Notes under the pieces: generated by a model
Database searches by the model: none
What the model saw: the letters and a program-made list of their open reading frames with translations, nothing else
Told to the model about the DNA's origin: nothing
Program-made: the position numbers and the translations under genes
Assembly: GCF_963662255.1 (NCBI RefSeq)
Contig: NW_026912179.1
Span: 154,001 to 218,000 of the forward strand
Origin: Cinclus cinclus
Taxonomy: Eukaryota; Chordata; Aves; Passeriformes; Cinclidae
Direction: 5' to 3'
DNA: 64,000 nt
In this document: positions 8,878 through 22,200 of the stretch, in pieces
Layout of the letters: each line of letters starts with the position of its first letter
How positions within the stretch are numbered: position 1 is the stretch's first letter

Positions 8878-9223
8878 AGTTGGGCGGCGCCGAGGAGGCG
8901 GAGGCGGCGGCGGAGGCGGCGGCGAGGGGCGGCGCGGCGGCGGCGAGGGGCGGCGCGGCGGCGGCGAGGGGCGGCGCGGCGGCGGCGAGGGGCGGCGCCG
9001 GCGAGGGGCGGCGCGGCGGCGGCGAGGGGCGGCGCGGCGGCGGCGAGGGGCGGCGCCGGCGAGGGGCGGCGCGGCGGCGGCGAGGGGCGGCGCCGAGGCG
9101 GCGAGGGGCGGCGGCGAGGCGGCGAGGGGCGGCGCCGAGGCGGCGGGAGCTGCAGGTGCCCGACCTGAGGAGCGCCGCAGCGCCAGGACGGGACCCGCGC
9201 GGATGTCGCTGCGCGGAGCGCTG
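8877..9223 (+). other. Predicted plus-strand first exon, unit 2
   Basis: It has the full-length GC minisatellite (8883-9147), ATG at 9203, the MSLRGAL frame and donor GTGAGC at 9224. It is identical in layout to unit 1. Confidence 0.55.
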
Positions 9224-10167
9224 GTGAGCACGGACGCGGCTCCTGCGTCTGTGGGGGGGCGGCGGTGCCCAGTTCTTTACGCCGCGCCCTGCGCGGCTCT
9301 GGCGGCCGCTGGGGGGACCTGGAGCGTCTAAGGGCGAACAGCTGCTGCTAGTGGCGGCCGGGGAGCACCCGTTTTGTCGTTTTCTGCATTTAGACAACTG
9401 GGAAATGCTGGGAATAAAGCTGGGTTTTTTTCCATTTTTAAGTTTTATTTTGCTTTTCTTTGCAGTAATCACAGCTTCCTTTATTAAACTACTTCATTAT
9501 TTTGCTCTTTTATTACAAACTTTTAGTAAGTTGTTATTACTACATATCTGATGTTAACTCAATAAGGGTTGTAGGGCTCGGGCTGAAACATGGGCTGCCT
9601 GGGGGAAGTGAGGGAGGGGGCCTTTGCGAGAGGGTTGGGAGGTCAAGAGCGGGGGGGAAGGTACATGTTGGGCATCAGGCCTCAAGTCTCCCCAGAGATG
9701 GGATCCCTTCAGGATGGGTGGGACAACTCCAAGAGATGCTGTAGTGATCACAGTAATTGATTTCTGGCCTTATCAACAGCCCCGGGCTGCAGTGAGAAGC
9801 AGCAGCGGCTTTTAGCTGCTGGCAGCGAGAAGCTGAGGAGCTGGAGCTGAGCAAGCAGAACTGCAGGAGACAGAAATATGGTAGGATTTGAGGACAAGCG
9901 TCTTTGGGGCTGGGATAGGGAATATGGAGCCAAGATGTCAAGTGTGTGAGTGGCGATGAAATCATTAAGGGATGGGAGAGGGAGTCTAGAACTGTTAGTG
10001 GAGTTAGGATTATCAGATTGGGGCTGGAATATGGGTTCAGGAGGTGAGCTGAAACTATACAGACATGTAGCTGAAGCAAATACCCTGTCCTGCAAAACAG
10101 TAAGAGCATGATGAAGCATAGCTGGGACTACGTGGATCCAGAACTGAAACAGAAGATGTGGCAGTAC
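9224..10167 (+). other. Intron-like tract, candidate exon, relic repeat (unit 2)
   Basis: It contains the strong acceptor ending at 9465, the AATAAA at 9413, the candidate exon 9780-9880 and the diverged relic repeat from 9881. The candidate reading frame carries CAG at 9856, where units 5 and 6 have a stop. Confidence 0.45.
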
Positions 10168-13100
10168 AATAAAGCTTGTGGGTTGACAAAGAGCTGAAAT
10201 CACTGGGGCTGGGGAAAAGGGGACTCCGAAATGGCTGAGGCTGAAATCACTGGGGCTGGCATAGGAGCTGCAAGTGGCGCAGACTATGCCGATGGGACAC
10301 TGAGACTGTAGGGTTGGGGTGCCGAATTCACTGGAGGCCTGGGCTATTGAGGGTGGGGCTGGCTACTGCGTCTGAGCATGGGACGGGCCGTGTAGGGCTG
10401 AAAGGGGCCCTTTAGGACTGCTTGCGCCTGAAGTCCCCCCCCCCCCCCCCCCCCCCCGTGCCGGCATGTTGCCACTGGGTGTGAGGGCCACCGTAGGGCT
10501 GCAGCCGGAAGCCAGTGTGTGTGTGTGTGTGTGTGTGTCTGGGAAATGCTAAGTGGGCCTGGCATTGCCAGTGGGAACGGCATACAAAGCGTGCAGCTCA
10601 GTAAGGGACTGTGCGACGGAGGCAGAGACCACCGTGGGGCTGGCATAGTAGTACTGGACCTGGGATGGGGACTGTAGGGCTGGAGGTGAAATCATTCTGG
10701 GGTTGGGATACGCATGGTGGGGTGGACTTGGAGGCTCTAGGGCAGGGGCTGAAGCGTTGCAGAGCTGGAGCCAAGACAGGGAGGGTGCCCTTGGAAGCTG
10801 CAGAAGATTCTGCTGGCAGAGATGTGGCAAGCCGTGGCTGGAGCTGGAACAGAAGAGCTGGCAGTGAAATAAAGCTTGTGGGTTGACAAAGAGCTGAAAT
10901 CACTGGGGCTGGGGAAAAGGGGACTCCGAAATGGCTGAGGCTGAAATCACTGGGGCTGGCATAGGAGCTGCAAGTGGCGCAGACTATGCCGATGGGACAC
11001 TGAGACTGTAGGGTTGGGGTGCCGAATTCACTGGAGGCCTGGGCTATTGAGGGTGGGGCTGGCTACTGCGTCTGAGCATGGGACGGGCCGTGTAGGGCTG
11101 AAAGGGGCCCTTTAGGACTGCTTGCGCCTGAAGTCCCCCCCCCCCCGTGCCGGCATGTTGCCACTGGGTGTGAGGGCCACCGTAGGGCTGCAGCCGGAAG
11201 CCTGTGTGTGTGTGTGTGTGTGTGTGTCTGGGAAATGCTAAGTGGGCCTGGCATTGCTAGTGGGAACGGCATACAAAGCGTGCAGCTCAGTAAGGGACTG
11301 TGCGACGGAGGCAGAGACCACCGTGGGGCTGGCATAGTAGTACTGGACCTGGGATGGGGACTGTAGGGCTGGAGGTGAAATCATTCTGGGGTTGGGATAC
11401 GCATGGTGGGGTGGACTTGGAGGCTCTAGGGCAGGGGCTGAAGCATTGCAGAGCTGGAGCCAAGACGGGGAGGGTGCCCTTGGAAGCTGCAGAAGATTCT
11501 GCTGGCAGAGATGTGGCAAGCCGTGGCTGGAGCTGGAACAGAAGAGCTGGCAGTGAAATAAAGCTTGTGGGTTGACAAAGAGCTGAAATCACTGGGGCTG
11601 GGGAAAAGGGGACTCCGAAATGGCTGAGGCTGAAATCACTGGGGCTGGCATAGGAGCTGCAAGTGGCGCAGACTATGCCGATGGGATACTGAGACTGTAG
11701 GGTTGGGGTGCCGAATTCACTGGAGGCCTGGGCTATTGAGGGTGGGGCTGGCTACTGCGTCTGAGCATGGGACGGGCCGTGTAGGGCTGAAAGGGGCCCT
11801 TTAGGACTGCTTGCGCCTGAAGTCCCCCCCCCCCCCCGTGCCGGCATGTTGCCACTGGGTGTGAGGGCCACCGTAGGGCTGCAGCCGGAAGCCAGTGTGT
11901 GTGTGTGTGTGTGTGTGTCTGGGAAATGCTAAGTGGGCCTGGCATTGCCAGTGGGAACGGCATACAAAGCGTGCAGCTCAGTAAGGGACTGTGCGACGGA
12001 GGCAGAGACCACCGTGGGGCTGGCATAGTAGTACTGGACCTGGGATGGGGACTGTAGGGCTGGAGGTGAAATCATTCTGGGGTTGGGATACGCATGGTGG
12101 GGTGGACTTGGAGGCTCTAGGGCAGGGGCTGAAGCGTTGCAGAGCTGGAGCCAAGACGGGGAGGGTGCCCTTGGAAGCTGCAGAAGATTCTGCTGGCAGA
12201 GATGTGGCAAGCCGTGGCTGGAGCTGGAACAGAAGAGCTGGCAGTGAAATAAAGCTTGTGGGTTGACAAAGAGCTGAAATCACTGGGGCTGGGGAAAAGG
12301 GGACTCCGAAATGGCTGAGGCTGAAATCACTGGGGCTGGCATAGGAGCTGCAAGTGGCGCAGACTATGCCGATGGGATACTGAGACTGTAGGGTTGGGGT
12401 GCCGAATTCACTGGAGGCCTGGGCTATTGAGGGTGGGGCTGGCTACTGCGTCTGAGCATGGGACGGGCCGTGTAGGGCTGAAAGGGGCCCTTTAGGACTG
12501 CTTGCGCCTGAAGTCCCCCCCCCCCCCCGTGCCGGCATGTTGCCACTGGGTGTGAGGGCCACCGTAGGGCTGCAGCCGGAAGCCAGTGTGTGTCTGTGTG
12601 TGTGTGTGTGTGTCTGGGAAATGCTAAGTGGGCCTGGCATTGCCAGTGGGAACGGCATACAAAGCGTGCAGCTCAGTAAGGGACTGTGCGACGGAGGCAG
12701 AGACCACCGTGGGGCTGGCATAGTAGTACTGGACCTGGGATGGGGACTGTAGGGCTGGAGGTGAAATCATTCTGGGGTTGGGATACGCATGGTGGGGTGG
12801 ACTTGGAGGCTCTAGGGCAGGGGCTGAAGCGTTGCAGAGCTGGAGCCAAGACGGGGAGGGTGCCCTTGGAAGCTGCAGAAGATTCTGCTGGCAGAGATTT
12901 GGCAAGCCGTGGCTGGAGCTGGAACAGAAGAGCTGGCAGTGAAATAAAGCTTGTGGGTTGACAAAGAGCTGAAATCACTGGGGCTGGGGAAAAGGGGACT
13001 CCGAGATGGCTGAGGCTGAAATCACTGGGGCTGGCATAGGAGCTGCAAGTGGCGCAGACTATGCCGATGGGACACTGAGACTGTAGGGTTGGGGTGCCGA

Positions 13101-13278
13101 ATTCACTGGAGGCCTGGGCTATTGAGGGTGGGGCTGGCTACTGCGTCTGAGCATGGGACGGGCCGTGTAGGGCTGAAAGGGGCCCTTTAGGACTGCTTGC
13201 GCCTGAAGTCCCCCCCCCCCCCCGTGCCGGCATGTTGCCACTGGGTGTGAGGGCCACCGTAGGGCTGCAGCCGGAAGC

Positions 13279-13311
<33 letters not shown>

Positions 13312-14669
13312 TGGGAAATGCTAAGTGGGCCTGGCATTGCCAGTGGGAACGGCATACAAAGCGTGCAGCTCAGTAAGGGACTGTGCGACGGAGGCAGAGA
13401 CCACCGTGGGGCTGGCATAGTAGTACTGGACCTGGGATGGGGACTGTAGGGCTGGAGGTGAAATCATTCTGGGGTTGGGATACGCATGGTGGGGTGGACT
13501 TGGAGGCTCTAGGGCAGGGGCTGAAGCGTTGCAGAGCTGGAGCCAAGACGGGGAGGGTGCCCTTGGAAGCTGCAGAAGATTCTGCTGGCAGAGATGTGGC
13601 AAGCCGTGGCTGGAGCTGGAACAGAAGAGCTGGCAGTGAAATAAAGCTTGTGGGTTGACAAAGAGCTGAAATCACTGGGGCTGGGGAAAAGGGGACTCCG
13701 AAATGGCTGAGGCTGAAATCACTGGGGCTGGCATAGGAGCTGCAAGTGGCGCAGACTATGCCGATGGGATACTGAGACTGTAGGGTTGGGGTGCCGAATT
13801 CACTGGAGGCCTGGGCTATTGAGGGTGGGGCTGGCTACTGCGTCTGAGCATGGGACGGGCCGTGTAGGGCTGAAAGGGGCCCTTTAGGACTGCTTGCGCC
13901 TGAAGTTCCCCCCCCCCCCCCCCCGTGCCGGCATGTTGCCACTGGGTGTGAGGGCCACCGTAGGGCTGCAGCCGGAAGCCAGTGTGTGTGTGTGTGTGTG
14001 TGTCTGGGAAATGCTAAGTGGGCCTGGCATTGCCAGTGGGAACGGCATACAAAGCGTGCAGCTCAGTAAGGGACTGTGCGACGGAGGCAGAGACCACCGT
14101 GGGGCTGGCATAGTAGTACTGGACCTGGGATGGGGACTGTAGGGCTGGAGGTGAAATCATTCTGGGGTTGGGATACGCATGGTGGGGTGGACTTGGAGGC
14201 TCTAGGGCAGGGGCTGAAGCGTTGCAGAGCTGGAGCCAAGACGGGGAGGGTGCCCTTGGAAGCTGCAGAAGATTCTGCTGGCAGAGATGTGGCAAGCCGT
14301 GGCTGGAGCTGGAACAGAAGAGCTGGCAGTGAAATAAAGCTTGTGGGTTGACAAAGAGCTGAAATCACTGGGGCTGGGGAAAAGGGGACTCCGAGATGGC
14401 TGAGGCTGAAATCACTGGGGCTGGCATAGGAGCTGCAAGTGGCGCAGACTATGCCGATGGGACACTGAGACTGTAGGGTTGGGGTGCCGAATTCACTGGA
14501 GGCCTGGGCTATTGAGGGTGGGGCTGGCTACTGCGTCTGAGCATGGGACGGGCCGTGTAGGGCTGAAAGGGGCCCTTTAGGACTGCTTGCGCCTGAAGTC
14601 CCCCCCCCCCCCCCGTGCCGGCATGTTGCCACTGGGTGTGAGGGCCACCGTAGGGCTGCAGCCGGAAGC

Positions 14670-14702
<33 letters not shown>

Positions 14703-15368
14703 TGGGAAATGCTAAGTGGGCCTGGCATTGCCAGTGGGAACGGCATACAAAGCGTGCAGCTCAGTAAGGGACTGTGCGACGGAGGCAGAGACCACCGTGG
14801 GGCTGGCATAGTAGTACTGGACCTGGGATGGGGACTGTAGGGCTGGAGGTGAAATCATTCTGGGGTTGGGATACGCATGGTGGGGTGGACTTGGAGGCTC
14901 TAGGGCAGGGGCTGAAGCGTTGCAGAGCTGGAGCCAAGACGGGGAGGGTGCCCTTGGAAGCTGCAGAAGATTCTGCTGGCAGAGATGTGGCAAGCCGTGG
15001 CTGGAGCTGGAACAGAAGAGCTGGCAGTGAAATAAAGCTTGTGGGTTGACAAAGAGCTGAAATCACTGGGGCTGGGGAAAAGGGGACTCCGAAATGGCTG
15101 AGGCTGAAATCACTGGGGCTGGCATAGGAGCTGCAAGTGGCGCAGACTATGCCGATGGGACACTGAGACTGTAGGGTTGGGGTGCCGAATTCACTGGAGG
15201 CCTGGGCTATTGACGGTGGGGCTGGCTACTGCGTCTGAGCATGGGACGGGCCGTGTAGGGCTGAAAGGGGCCCTTTAGGACTGCTTGCGCCTGAAGTCCC
15301 CCCCCCCCCCCCCGTGCCGGCATGTTGCCACTGGGTGTGAGGGCCACCGTAGGGCTGCAGCCGGAAGC

Positions 15369-15401
<33 letters not shown>

Positions 15402-16067
15402 TGGGAAATGCTAAGTGGGCCTGGCATTGCCAGTGGGAACGGCATACAAAGCGTGCAGCTCAGTAAGGGACTGTGCGACGGAGGCAGAGACCACCGTGGG
15501 GCTGGCATAGTAGTACTGGACCTGGGATGGGGACTGTAGGGCTGGAGGTGAAATCATTCTGGGGTTGGGATACGCATGGTGGGGTGGACTTGGAGGCTCT
15601 AGGGCAGGGGCTGAAGCGTTGCAGAGCTGGAGCCAAGACGGGGAGGGTGCCCTTGGAAGCTGCAGAAGATTCTGCTGGCAGAGATGTGGCAAGCCGTGGC
15701 TGGAGCTGGAACAGAAGAGCTGGCAGTGAAATAAAGCTTGTGGGTTGACAAAGAGCTGAAATCACTGGGGCTGGGGAAAAGGGGACTCCGAGATGGCTGA
15801 GGCTGAAATCACTGGGGCTGGCATAGGAGCTGCAAGTGGCGCAGACTATGCCGATGGGACACTGAGACTGTAGGGTTGGGGTGCCGAATTCACTGGAGGC
15901 CTGGGCTATTGAGGGTGGGGCTGGCTACTGCGTCTGAGCATGGGACGGGCCGTGTAGGGCTGAAAGGGGCCCTTTAGGACTGCTTGCGCCTGAAGTCCCC
16001 CCCCCCCCCCCCGTGCCGGCATGTTGCCACTGGGTGTGAGGGCCACCGTAGGGCTGCAGCCGGAAGC

Positions 16068-16100
<33 letters not shown>

Positions 16101-16689
16101 TGGGAAATGCTAAGTGGGCCTGGCATTGCCAGTGGGAACGGCATACAAAGCGTGCAGCTCAGTAAGGGACTGTGCGACGGAGGCAGAGACCACCGTGGGG
16201 CTGGCATAGTAGTACTGGACCTGGGATGGGGACTGTAGGGCTGGAGGTGAAATCATTCTGGGGTTGGGATACGCATGGTGGGGTGGACTTGGAGGCTCTA
16301 GGGCAGGGGCTGAAGCGTTGCAGAGCTGGAGCCAAGACGGGGAGGGTGCCCTTGGAAGCTGCAGAAGATTCTGCTGGCAGAGATGTGGCAAGCCGTGGCT
16401 GGAGCTGGAACAGAAGAGCTGGCAGTGAAATAAAGCTTGTGGGTTGACAAAGAGCTGAAATCACTGGGGCTGGGGAAAAGGGGACTCCGAGATGGCTGAG
16501 GCTGAAATCACTGGGGCTGGCATAGGAGCTGCAAGTGGCGCAGACTATGCCGATGGGACACTGAGACTGTAGGGTTGGGGTGCCGAATTCACTGGAGGCC
16601 TGGGCTATTGAGGGTGGGGCTGGCTACTGCGTCTGAGCATGGGACGGGCCGTGTAGGGCTGAAAGGGGCCCTTTAGGACTGCTTGCGCC
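10168..16689 (+). repeat. 0.69 kb repeat array, 9 copies plus 261 bp
   Basis: Copies start at 10168, 10868, 11557, 12248, 12943, 13640, 14333, 15031 and 15730, with the terminal part from 16429. Copy 1 has a long poly-C (about 23) and GACAGGG (class B); copy 2 is class A (GCCTGTG, TTGCTAG, GCATTG). Copy 4 has the C-interrupted GT run and GAGATTTGG, as in unit 1 copy 3. Copy 6 has GAAGTT. The stretch after copy 7 has ATTGACGG near 15214. Confidence 0.95.
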
Positions 16690-16781
16690 ACTCTGGCAAG
16701 GTATTCCCAGCTGCATTGCTGCCCACCCCTGGAGCATGTCTCCATCGGGGGATGGTTGGAAGGCCAGCAGTGCTCAATTAC

Positions 16782-17257
16782 CTTTGCATCTGAGGTCAGC
16801 TTCAGGATCTTGTCATACTGTGGGGAAGCAGAGCATCATGGTAAACACCAGCTAACACACTACCTGTGTTAATTCTAACAATTCTTACCCGAATATTAAC
16901 ACCAATAACACTTACTATGTATGTTATTTCACTAGTAGAGGCTGGTAGCGTTCTTAACATCGAGGAACATGAAGAACACGAGACTAATTAATGCTGTTGA
17001 TTATGCCATTGTAGTGTTGAAACACTTGGCCTCCAGTGCAGTAGCCCCACACTTACCTCGATAGCCTCCCCCAGCAGGTCCCGCAGCACCGGGGCGCAGA
17101 TCAGCTCCGGCTTCACCGAGGACTGCGGAGGAGAAGGAGGGGGAGCAGCGGGCCCGCAGCAGGCGGCGGGCTGGCATGTCAGTATTTTGGCCAGAGCGCC
17201 GATCTCGGCCAGCACGCAGTCGGTGCAGTCCAAGTCCCCGCAGAAGGGGAACCGCTG
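16782..17257 (-). pseudogene. COMMD4: COMMD4 5' fragment, unit 3
   Basis: Exon 3 is at 16782-16817, exon 2 at 17057-17122 and exon 1 homology at 17183-17257. Both defects, at the start codon and the first donor, are shared with the other units, so they predate the amplification. Confidence 0.87.
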
Positions 17258-17946
17258 CCGGGGAAGAGGTGCCCGGAACCCGCAGCGGACTCCGCACGCC
17301 CTCCCCGCTCCGCGGCCCCCTCGCTGCCGCCGACCCTCTCCTCACGAAGTCACCGCCCCTCCCTGGTCCGGGATACGAACGCAGAGCCCGACTTTGCCAC
17401 CCGCAACCACTCCCGGGCAGCCCTTTTAGCCGGGACCTGGGCACGAGAGGTCGGAGAAGGGGAGGGGAGTATCGGGAGCGGGACCCAGCGCGACCGCGGA
17501 CCCTTGGAGCAGCACTGGCTCCTTCCGGCTGAGCGCCCCGCGCTCCCATGAGCTGCAGCCGCGCAGCTTCCGGGCCCCGCCAATGCCGGCCCGCCTTTCT
17601 CCGCCCTGTCCAATCACAGCCGCCCTATCAATCCGGGCGTGGCCCTGGGCGATCGTTCGCCTGGTGCTCTGCTCCCGCCGCCGCTGCTTTGGGAGCCGGC
17701 GGAGCCTCGTCAGGTGATGCTGGGGCTTGGAAAGGGCGGGGAGAGTTCTGCCAAGTAAACGGGGAGACGGCGGGCAGCGGGCGGAATCGCGGGAGCGGGC
17801 CGTGAGGGGACTGCGGGGAGTCGCGGAACAGAGTGCGGCGGGAAGGGGCGGGCTGGGATTGGCGGAGCCGGCGCTGCCTCGGGATGTGATTGGCTGGGCT
17901 GGCCGGCTATTGCCTATAAATAGCGTGCGCTGGGGAGGCGGGCGTT
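17258..17946. promoter_or_regulatory. Bidirectional CpG-island promoter, unit 3
   Basis: Elements are conserved; TATAAATA is at 17915-17922. Confidence 0.78.
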
Positions 17947-18271
17947 AGTTGGGCGGCGCCGAGGAGGCGGAGGCGGCGGCGGAGGCGGCGGCGAGGGGCG
18001 GCGCGGCGGCGGCGAGGGGCGGCGCGGCGGCGGCGAGGGGCGGCGCCAGCGAGGGGCGGCGCGGCGGCGGCGAGGGGCGGCGCGGCGGCGGCGAGGGGCG
18101 GCGCCGGCGAGGGGCGGCGCGGCGGCGGCGAGGGGCGGCGCCGAGGCGGCGAGGGGCGGCGGCGAGGCGGCGAGGGGCGGCGCCGAGGCGGCGGGAGCTG
18201 CAGGTGCCCGACCTGAGGAGCGCCGCAGCGCCAGGACGGGACCCGCGCGGATGTCGCTGCGCGGAGCGCTG
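17946..18271 (+). other. Predicted plus-strand first exon, unit 3
   Basis: The GC minisatellite (17952-18195) is one period shorter than in unit 1. The ATG at 18251 and donor at 18272 are unchanged. Confidence 0.55.
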
Positions 18272-19215
18272 GTGAGCACGGACGCGGCTCCTGCGTCTGT
18301 GGGGGGGCGGCGGTGCCCAGTTCTTTACGCCGCGCCCTGCGCGGCTCTGGCGGCCGCTGGGGGGACCTGGAGCGTCTAAGGGCGAACAGCTGCTGCTAGT
18401 GGCGGCCGGGGAGCACCCGTTTTGTCGTTTTCTGCATTTAGACAACTGGGAAATGCTGGGAATAAAGCTGGGTTTTTTTCCATTTTTAAGTTTTATTTTG
18501 CTTTTCTTTGCAGTAATCACAGCTTCCTTTATTAAACTACTTCATTATTTTGCTCTTTTATTACAAACTTTTAGTAAGTTGTTATTACTACATATCTGAT
18601 GTTAACTCAATAAGGGTTGTAGGGCTCGGGCTGAAACATGGGCTGCCTGGGGGAAGTGAGGGAGGGGGCCTTTGCGAGAGGGTTGGGAGGTCAAGAGCGG
18701 GGGGGAAGGTACATGTTGGGCATCAGGCCTCAAGTCTCCCCAGAGATGGGATCCCTTCAGGATGGGTGGGACAACTCCAAGAGATGCTGTAGTGATCACA
18801 GTAATTGATTTCTGGCCTTATCAACAGCCCCGGGCTGCAGTGAGAAGCAGCAGCGGCTTTTAGCTGCTGGCAGCGAGAAGCTGAGGAGCTGGAGCTGAGC
18901 AAGCAGAACTGCAGGAGACAGAAATATGGTAGGATTTGAGGACAAGCGTCTTTGGGGCTGGGATAGGGAATATGGAGCCAAGATGTCAAGTGTGTGAGTG
19001 GCGATGAAATCATTAAGGGATGGGAGAGGGAGTCTAGAACTGTTAGTGGAGTTAGGATTATCAGATTGGGGCTGGAATATGGGTTCAGGAGGTGAGCTGA
19101 AACTATACAGACATGTAGCTGAAGCAAATACCCTGTCCTGCAAAACAGTAAGAGCATGATGAAGCATAGCTGGGACTACGTGGATCCAGAACTGAAACAG
19201 AAGATGTGGCAGTAC
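18272..19215 (+). other. Intron-like tract, candidate exon, relic repeat (unit 3)
   Basis: It has a strong acceptor ending at 18513, the candidate exon at 18828-18928 and the relic repeat to 19215. No unit-specific change was noticed. Confidence 0.45.
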
Positions 19216-22200
19216 AATAAAGCTTGTGGGTTGACAAAGAGCTGAAATCACTGGGGCTGGGGAAAAGGGGACTCCGAAATGGCTGAGGCTGAAATCACTG
19301 GGGCTGGCATAGGAGCTGCAAGTGGCGCAGACTATGCCGATGGGACACTGAGACTGTAGGGTTGGGGTGCCGAATTCACTGGAGGCCTGGGCTATTGAGG
19401 GTGGGGCTGGCTACTGCGTCTGAGCATGGGACGGGCCGTGTAGGGCTGAAAGGGGCCCTTTAGGACTGCTTGCGCCTGAAGTCCCCCCCCCCCCCCCCCC
19501 CCCCGTGCCGGCATGTTGCCACTGGGTGTGAGGGCCACCGTAGGGCTGCAGCCGGAAGCCAGTGTGTGTGTGTGTGTGTGTGTGTCTGGGAAATGCTAAG
19601 TGGGCCTGGCATTGCCAGTGGGAACGGCATACAAAGCGTGCAGCTCAGTAAGGGACTGTGCGACGGAGGCAGAGACCACCGTGGGGCTGGCATAGTAGTA
19701 CTGGACCTGGGATGGGGACTGTAGGGCTGGAGGTGAAATCATTCTGGGGTTGGGATACGCATGGTGGGGTGGACTTGGAGGCTCTAGGGCAGGGGCTGAA
19801 GCGTTGCAGAGCTGGAGCCAAGACAGGGAGGGTGCCCTTGGAAGCTGCAGAAGATTCTGCTGGCAGAGATGTGGCAAGCCGTGGCTGGAGCTGGAACAGA
19901 AGAGCTGGCAGTGAAATAAAGCTTGTGGGTTGACAAAGAGCTGAAATCACTGGGGCTGGGGAAAAGGGGACTCCGAAATGGCTGAGGCTGAAATCACTGG
20001 GGCTGGCATAGGAGCTGCAAGTGGCGCAGACTATGCCGATGGGACACTGAGACTGTAGGGTTGGGGTGCCGAATTCACTGGAGGCCTGGGCTATTGAGGG
20101 TGGGGCTGGCTACTGCGTCTGAGCATGGGACGGGCCGTGTAGGGCTGAAAGGGGCCCTTTAGGACTGCTTGCGCCTGAAGTCCCCCCCCCCCCGTGCCGG
20201 CATGTTGCCACTGGGTGTGAGGGCCACCGTAGGGCTGCAGCCGGAAGCCTGTGTGTGTGTGTGTGTGTGTGTGTCTGGGAAATGCTAAGTGGGCCTGGCA
20301 TTGCTAGTGGGAACGGCATACAAAGCGTGCAGCTCAGTAAGGGACTGTGCGACGGAGGCAGAGACCACCGTGGGGCTGGCATAGTAGTACTGGACCTGGG
20401 ATGGGGACTGTAGGGCTGGAGGTGAAATCATTCTGGGGTTGGGATACGCATGGTGGGGTGGACTTGGAGGCTCTAGGGCAGGGGCTGAAGCATTGCAGAG
20501 CTGGAGCCAAGACGGGGAGGGTGCCCTTGGAAGCTGCAGAAGATTCTGCTGGCAGAGATGTGGCAAGCCGTGGCTGGAGCTGGAACAGAAGAGCTGGCAG
20601 TGAAATAAAGCTTGTGGGTTGACAAAGAGCTGAAATCACTGGGGCTGGGGAAAAGGGGACTCCGAAATGGCTGAGGCTGAAATCACTGGGGCTGGCATAG
20701 GAGCTGCAAGTGGCGCAGACTATGCCGATGGGATACTGAGACTGTAGGGTTGGGGTGCCGAATTCACTGGAGGCCTGGGCTATTGAGGGTGGGGCTGGCT
20801 ACTGCGTCTGAGCATGGGACGGGCCGTGTAGGGCTGAAAGGGGCCCTTTAGGACTGCTTGCGCCTGAAGTCCCCCCCCCCCCCCCGTGCCGGCATGTTGC
20901 CACTGGGTGTGAGGGCCACCGTAGGGCTGCAGCCGGAAGCCAGTGTGTGTGTGTGTGTGTGTGTGTGTGTCTGGGAAATGCTAAGTGGGCCTGGCATTGC
21001 CAGTGGGAACGGCATACAAAGCGTGCAGCTCAGTAAGGGACTGTGCGACGGAGGCAGAGACCACCGTGGGGCTGGCATAGTAGTACTGGACCTGGGATGG
21101 GGACTGTAGGGCTGGAGGTGAAATCATTCTGGGGTTGGGATACGCATGGTGGGGTGGACTTGGAGGCTCTAGGGCAGGGGCTGAAGCGTTGCAGAGCTGG
21201 AGCCAAGACAGGGAGGGTGCCCTTGGAAGCTGCAGAAGATTCTGCTGGCAGAGATGTGGCAAGCCGTGGCTGGAGCTGGAACAGAAGAGCTGGCAGTGAA
21301 ATAAAGCTTGTGGGTTGACAAAGAGCTGAAATCACTGGGGCTGGGGAAAAGGGGACTCCGAAATGGCTGAGGCTGAAATCACTGGGGCTGGCATAGGAGC
21401 TGCAAGTGGCGCAGACTATGCCGATGGGACACTGAGACTGTAGGGTTGGGGTGCCGAATTCACTGGAGGCCTGGGCTATTGAGGGTGGGGCTGGCTACTG
21501 CGTCTGAGCATGGGACGGGCCGTGTAGGGCTGAAAGGGGCCCTTTAGGACTGCTTGCGCCTGAAGTCCCCCCCCCCCCGTGCCGGCATGTTGCCACTGGG
21601 TGTGAGGGCCACCGTAGGGCTGCAGCCGGAAGCCTGTGTGTGTGTGTGTGTGTGTGTGTCTGGGAAATGCTAAGTGGGCCTGGCATTGCTAGTGGGAACG
21701 GCATACAAAGCGTGCAGCTCAGTAAGGGACTGTGCGACGGAGGCAGAGACCACCGTGGGGCTGGCATAGTAGTACTGGACCTGGGATGGGGACTGTAGGG
21801 CTGGAGGTGAAATCATTCTGGGGTTGGGATACGCATGGTGGGGTGGACTTGGAGGCTCTAGGGCAGGGGCTGAAGCATTGCAGAGCTGGAGCCAAGACGG
21901 GGAGGGTGCCCTTGGAAGCTGCAGAAGATTCTGCTGGCAGAGATGTGGCAAGCCGTGGCTGGAGCTGGAACAGAAGAGCTGGCAGTGAAATAAAGCTTGT
22001 GGGTTGACAAAGAGCTGAAATCACTGGGGCTGGGGAAAAGGGGACTCCGAAATGGCTGAGGCTGAAATCACTGGGGCTGGCATAGGAGCTGCAAGTGGCG
22101 CAGACTATGCCGATGGGATACTGAGACTGTAGGGTTGGGGTGCCGAATTCACTGGAGGCCTGGGCTATTGAGGGTGGGGCTGGCTACTGCGTCTGAGCAT

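Larger units (their letters stand above)
7621..16689 (+). repeat. Macrosatellite unit 2
   Basis: The first full unit, 9069 bp. It opens with the array/core junction gcgcc/actctgg. Its core matches unit 1 without a noted difference up to the array, and it holds 9 array repeats. Confidence 0.96.
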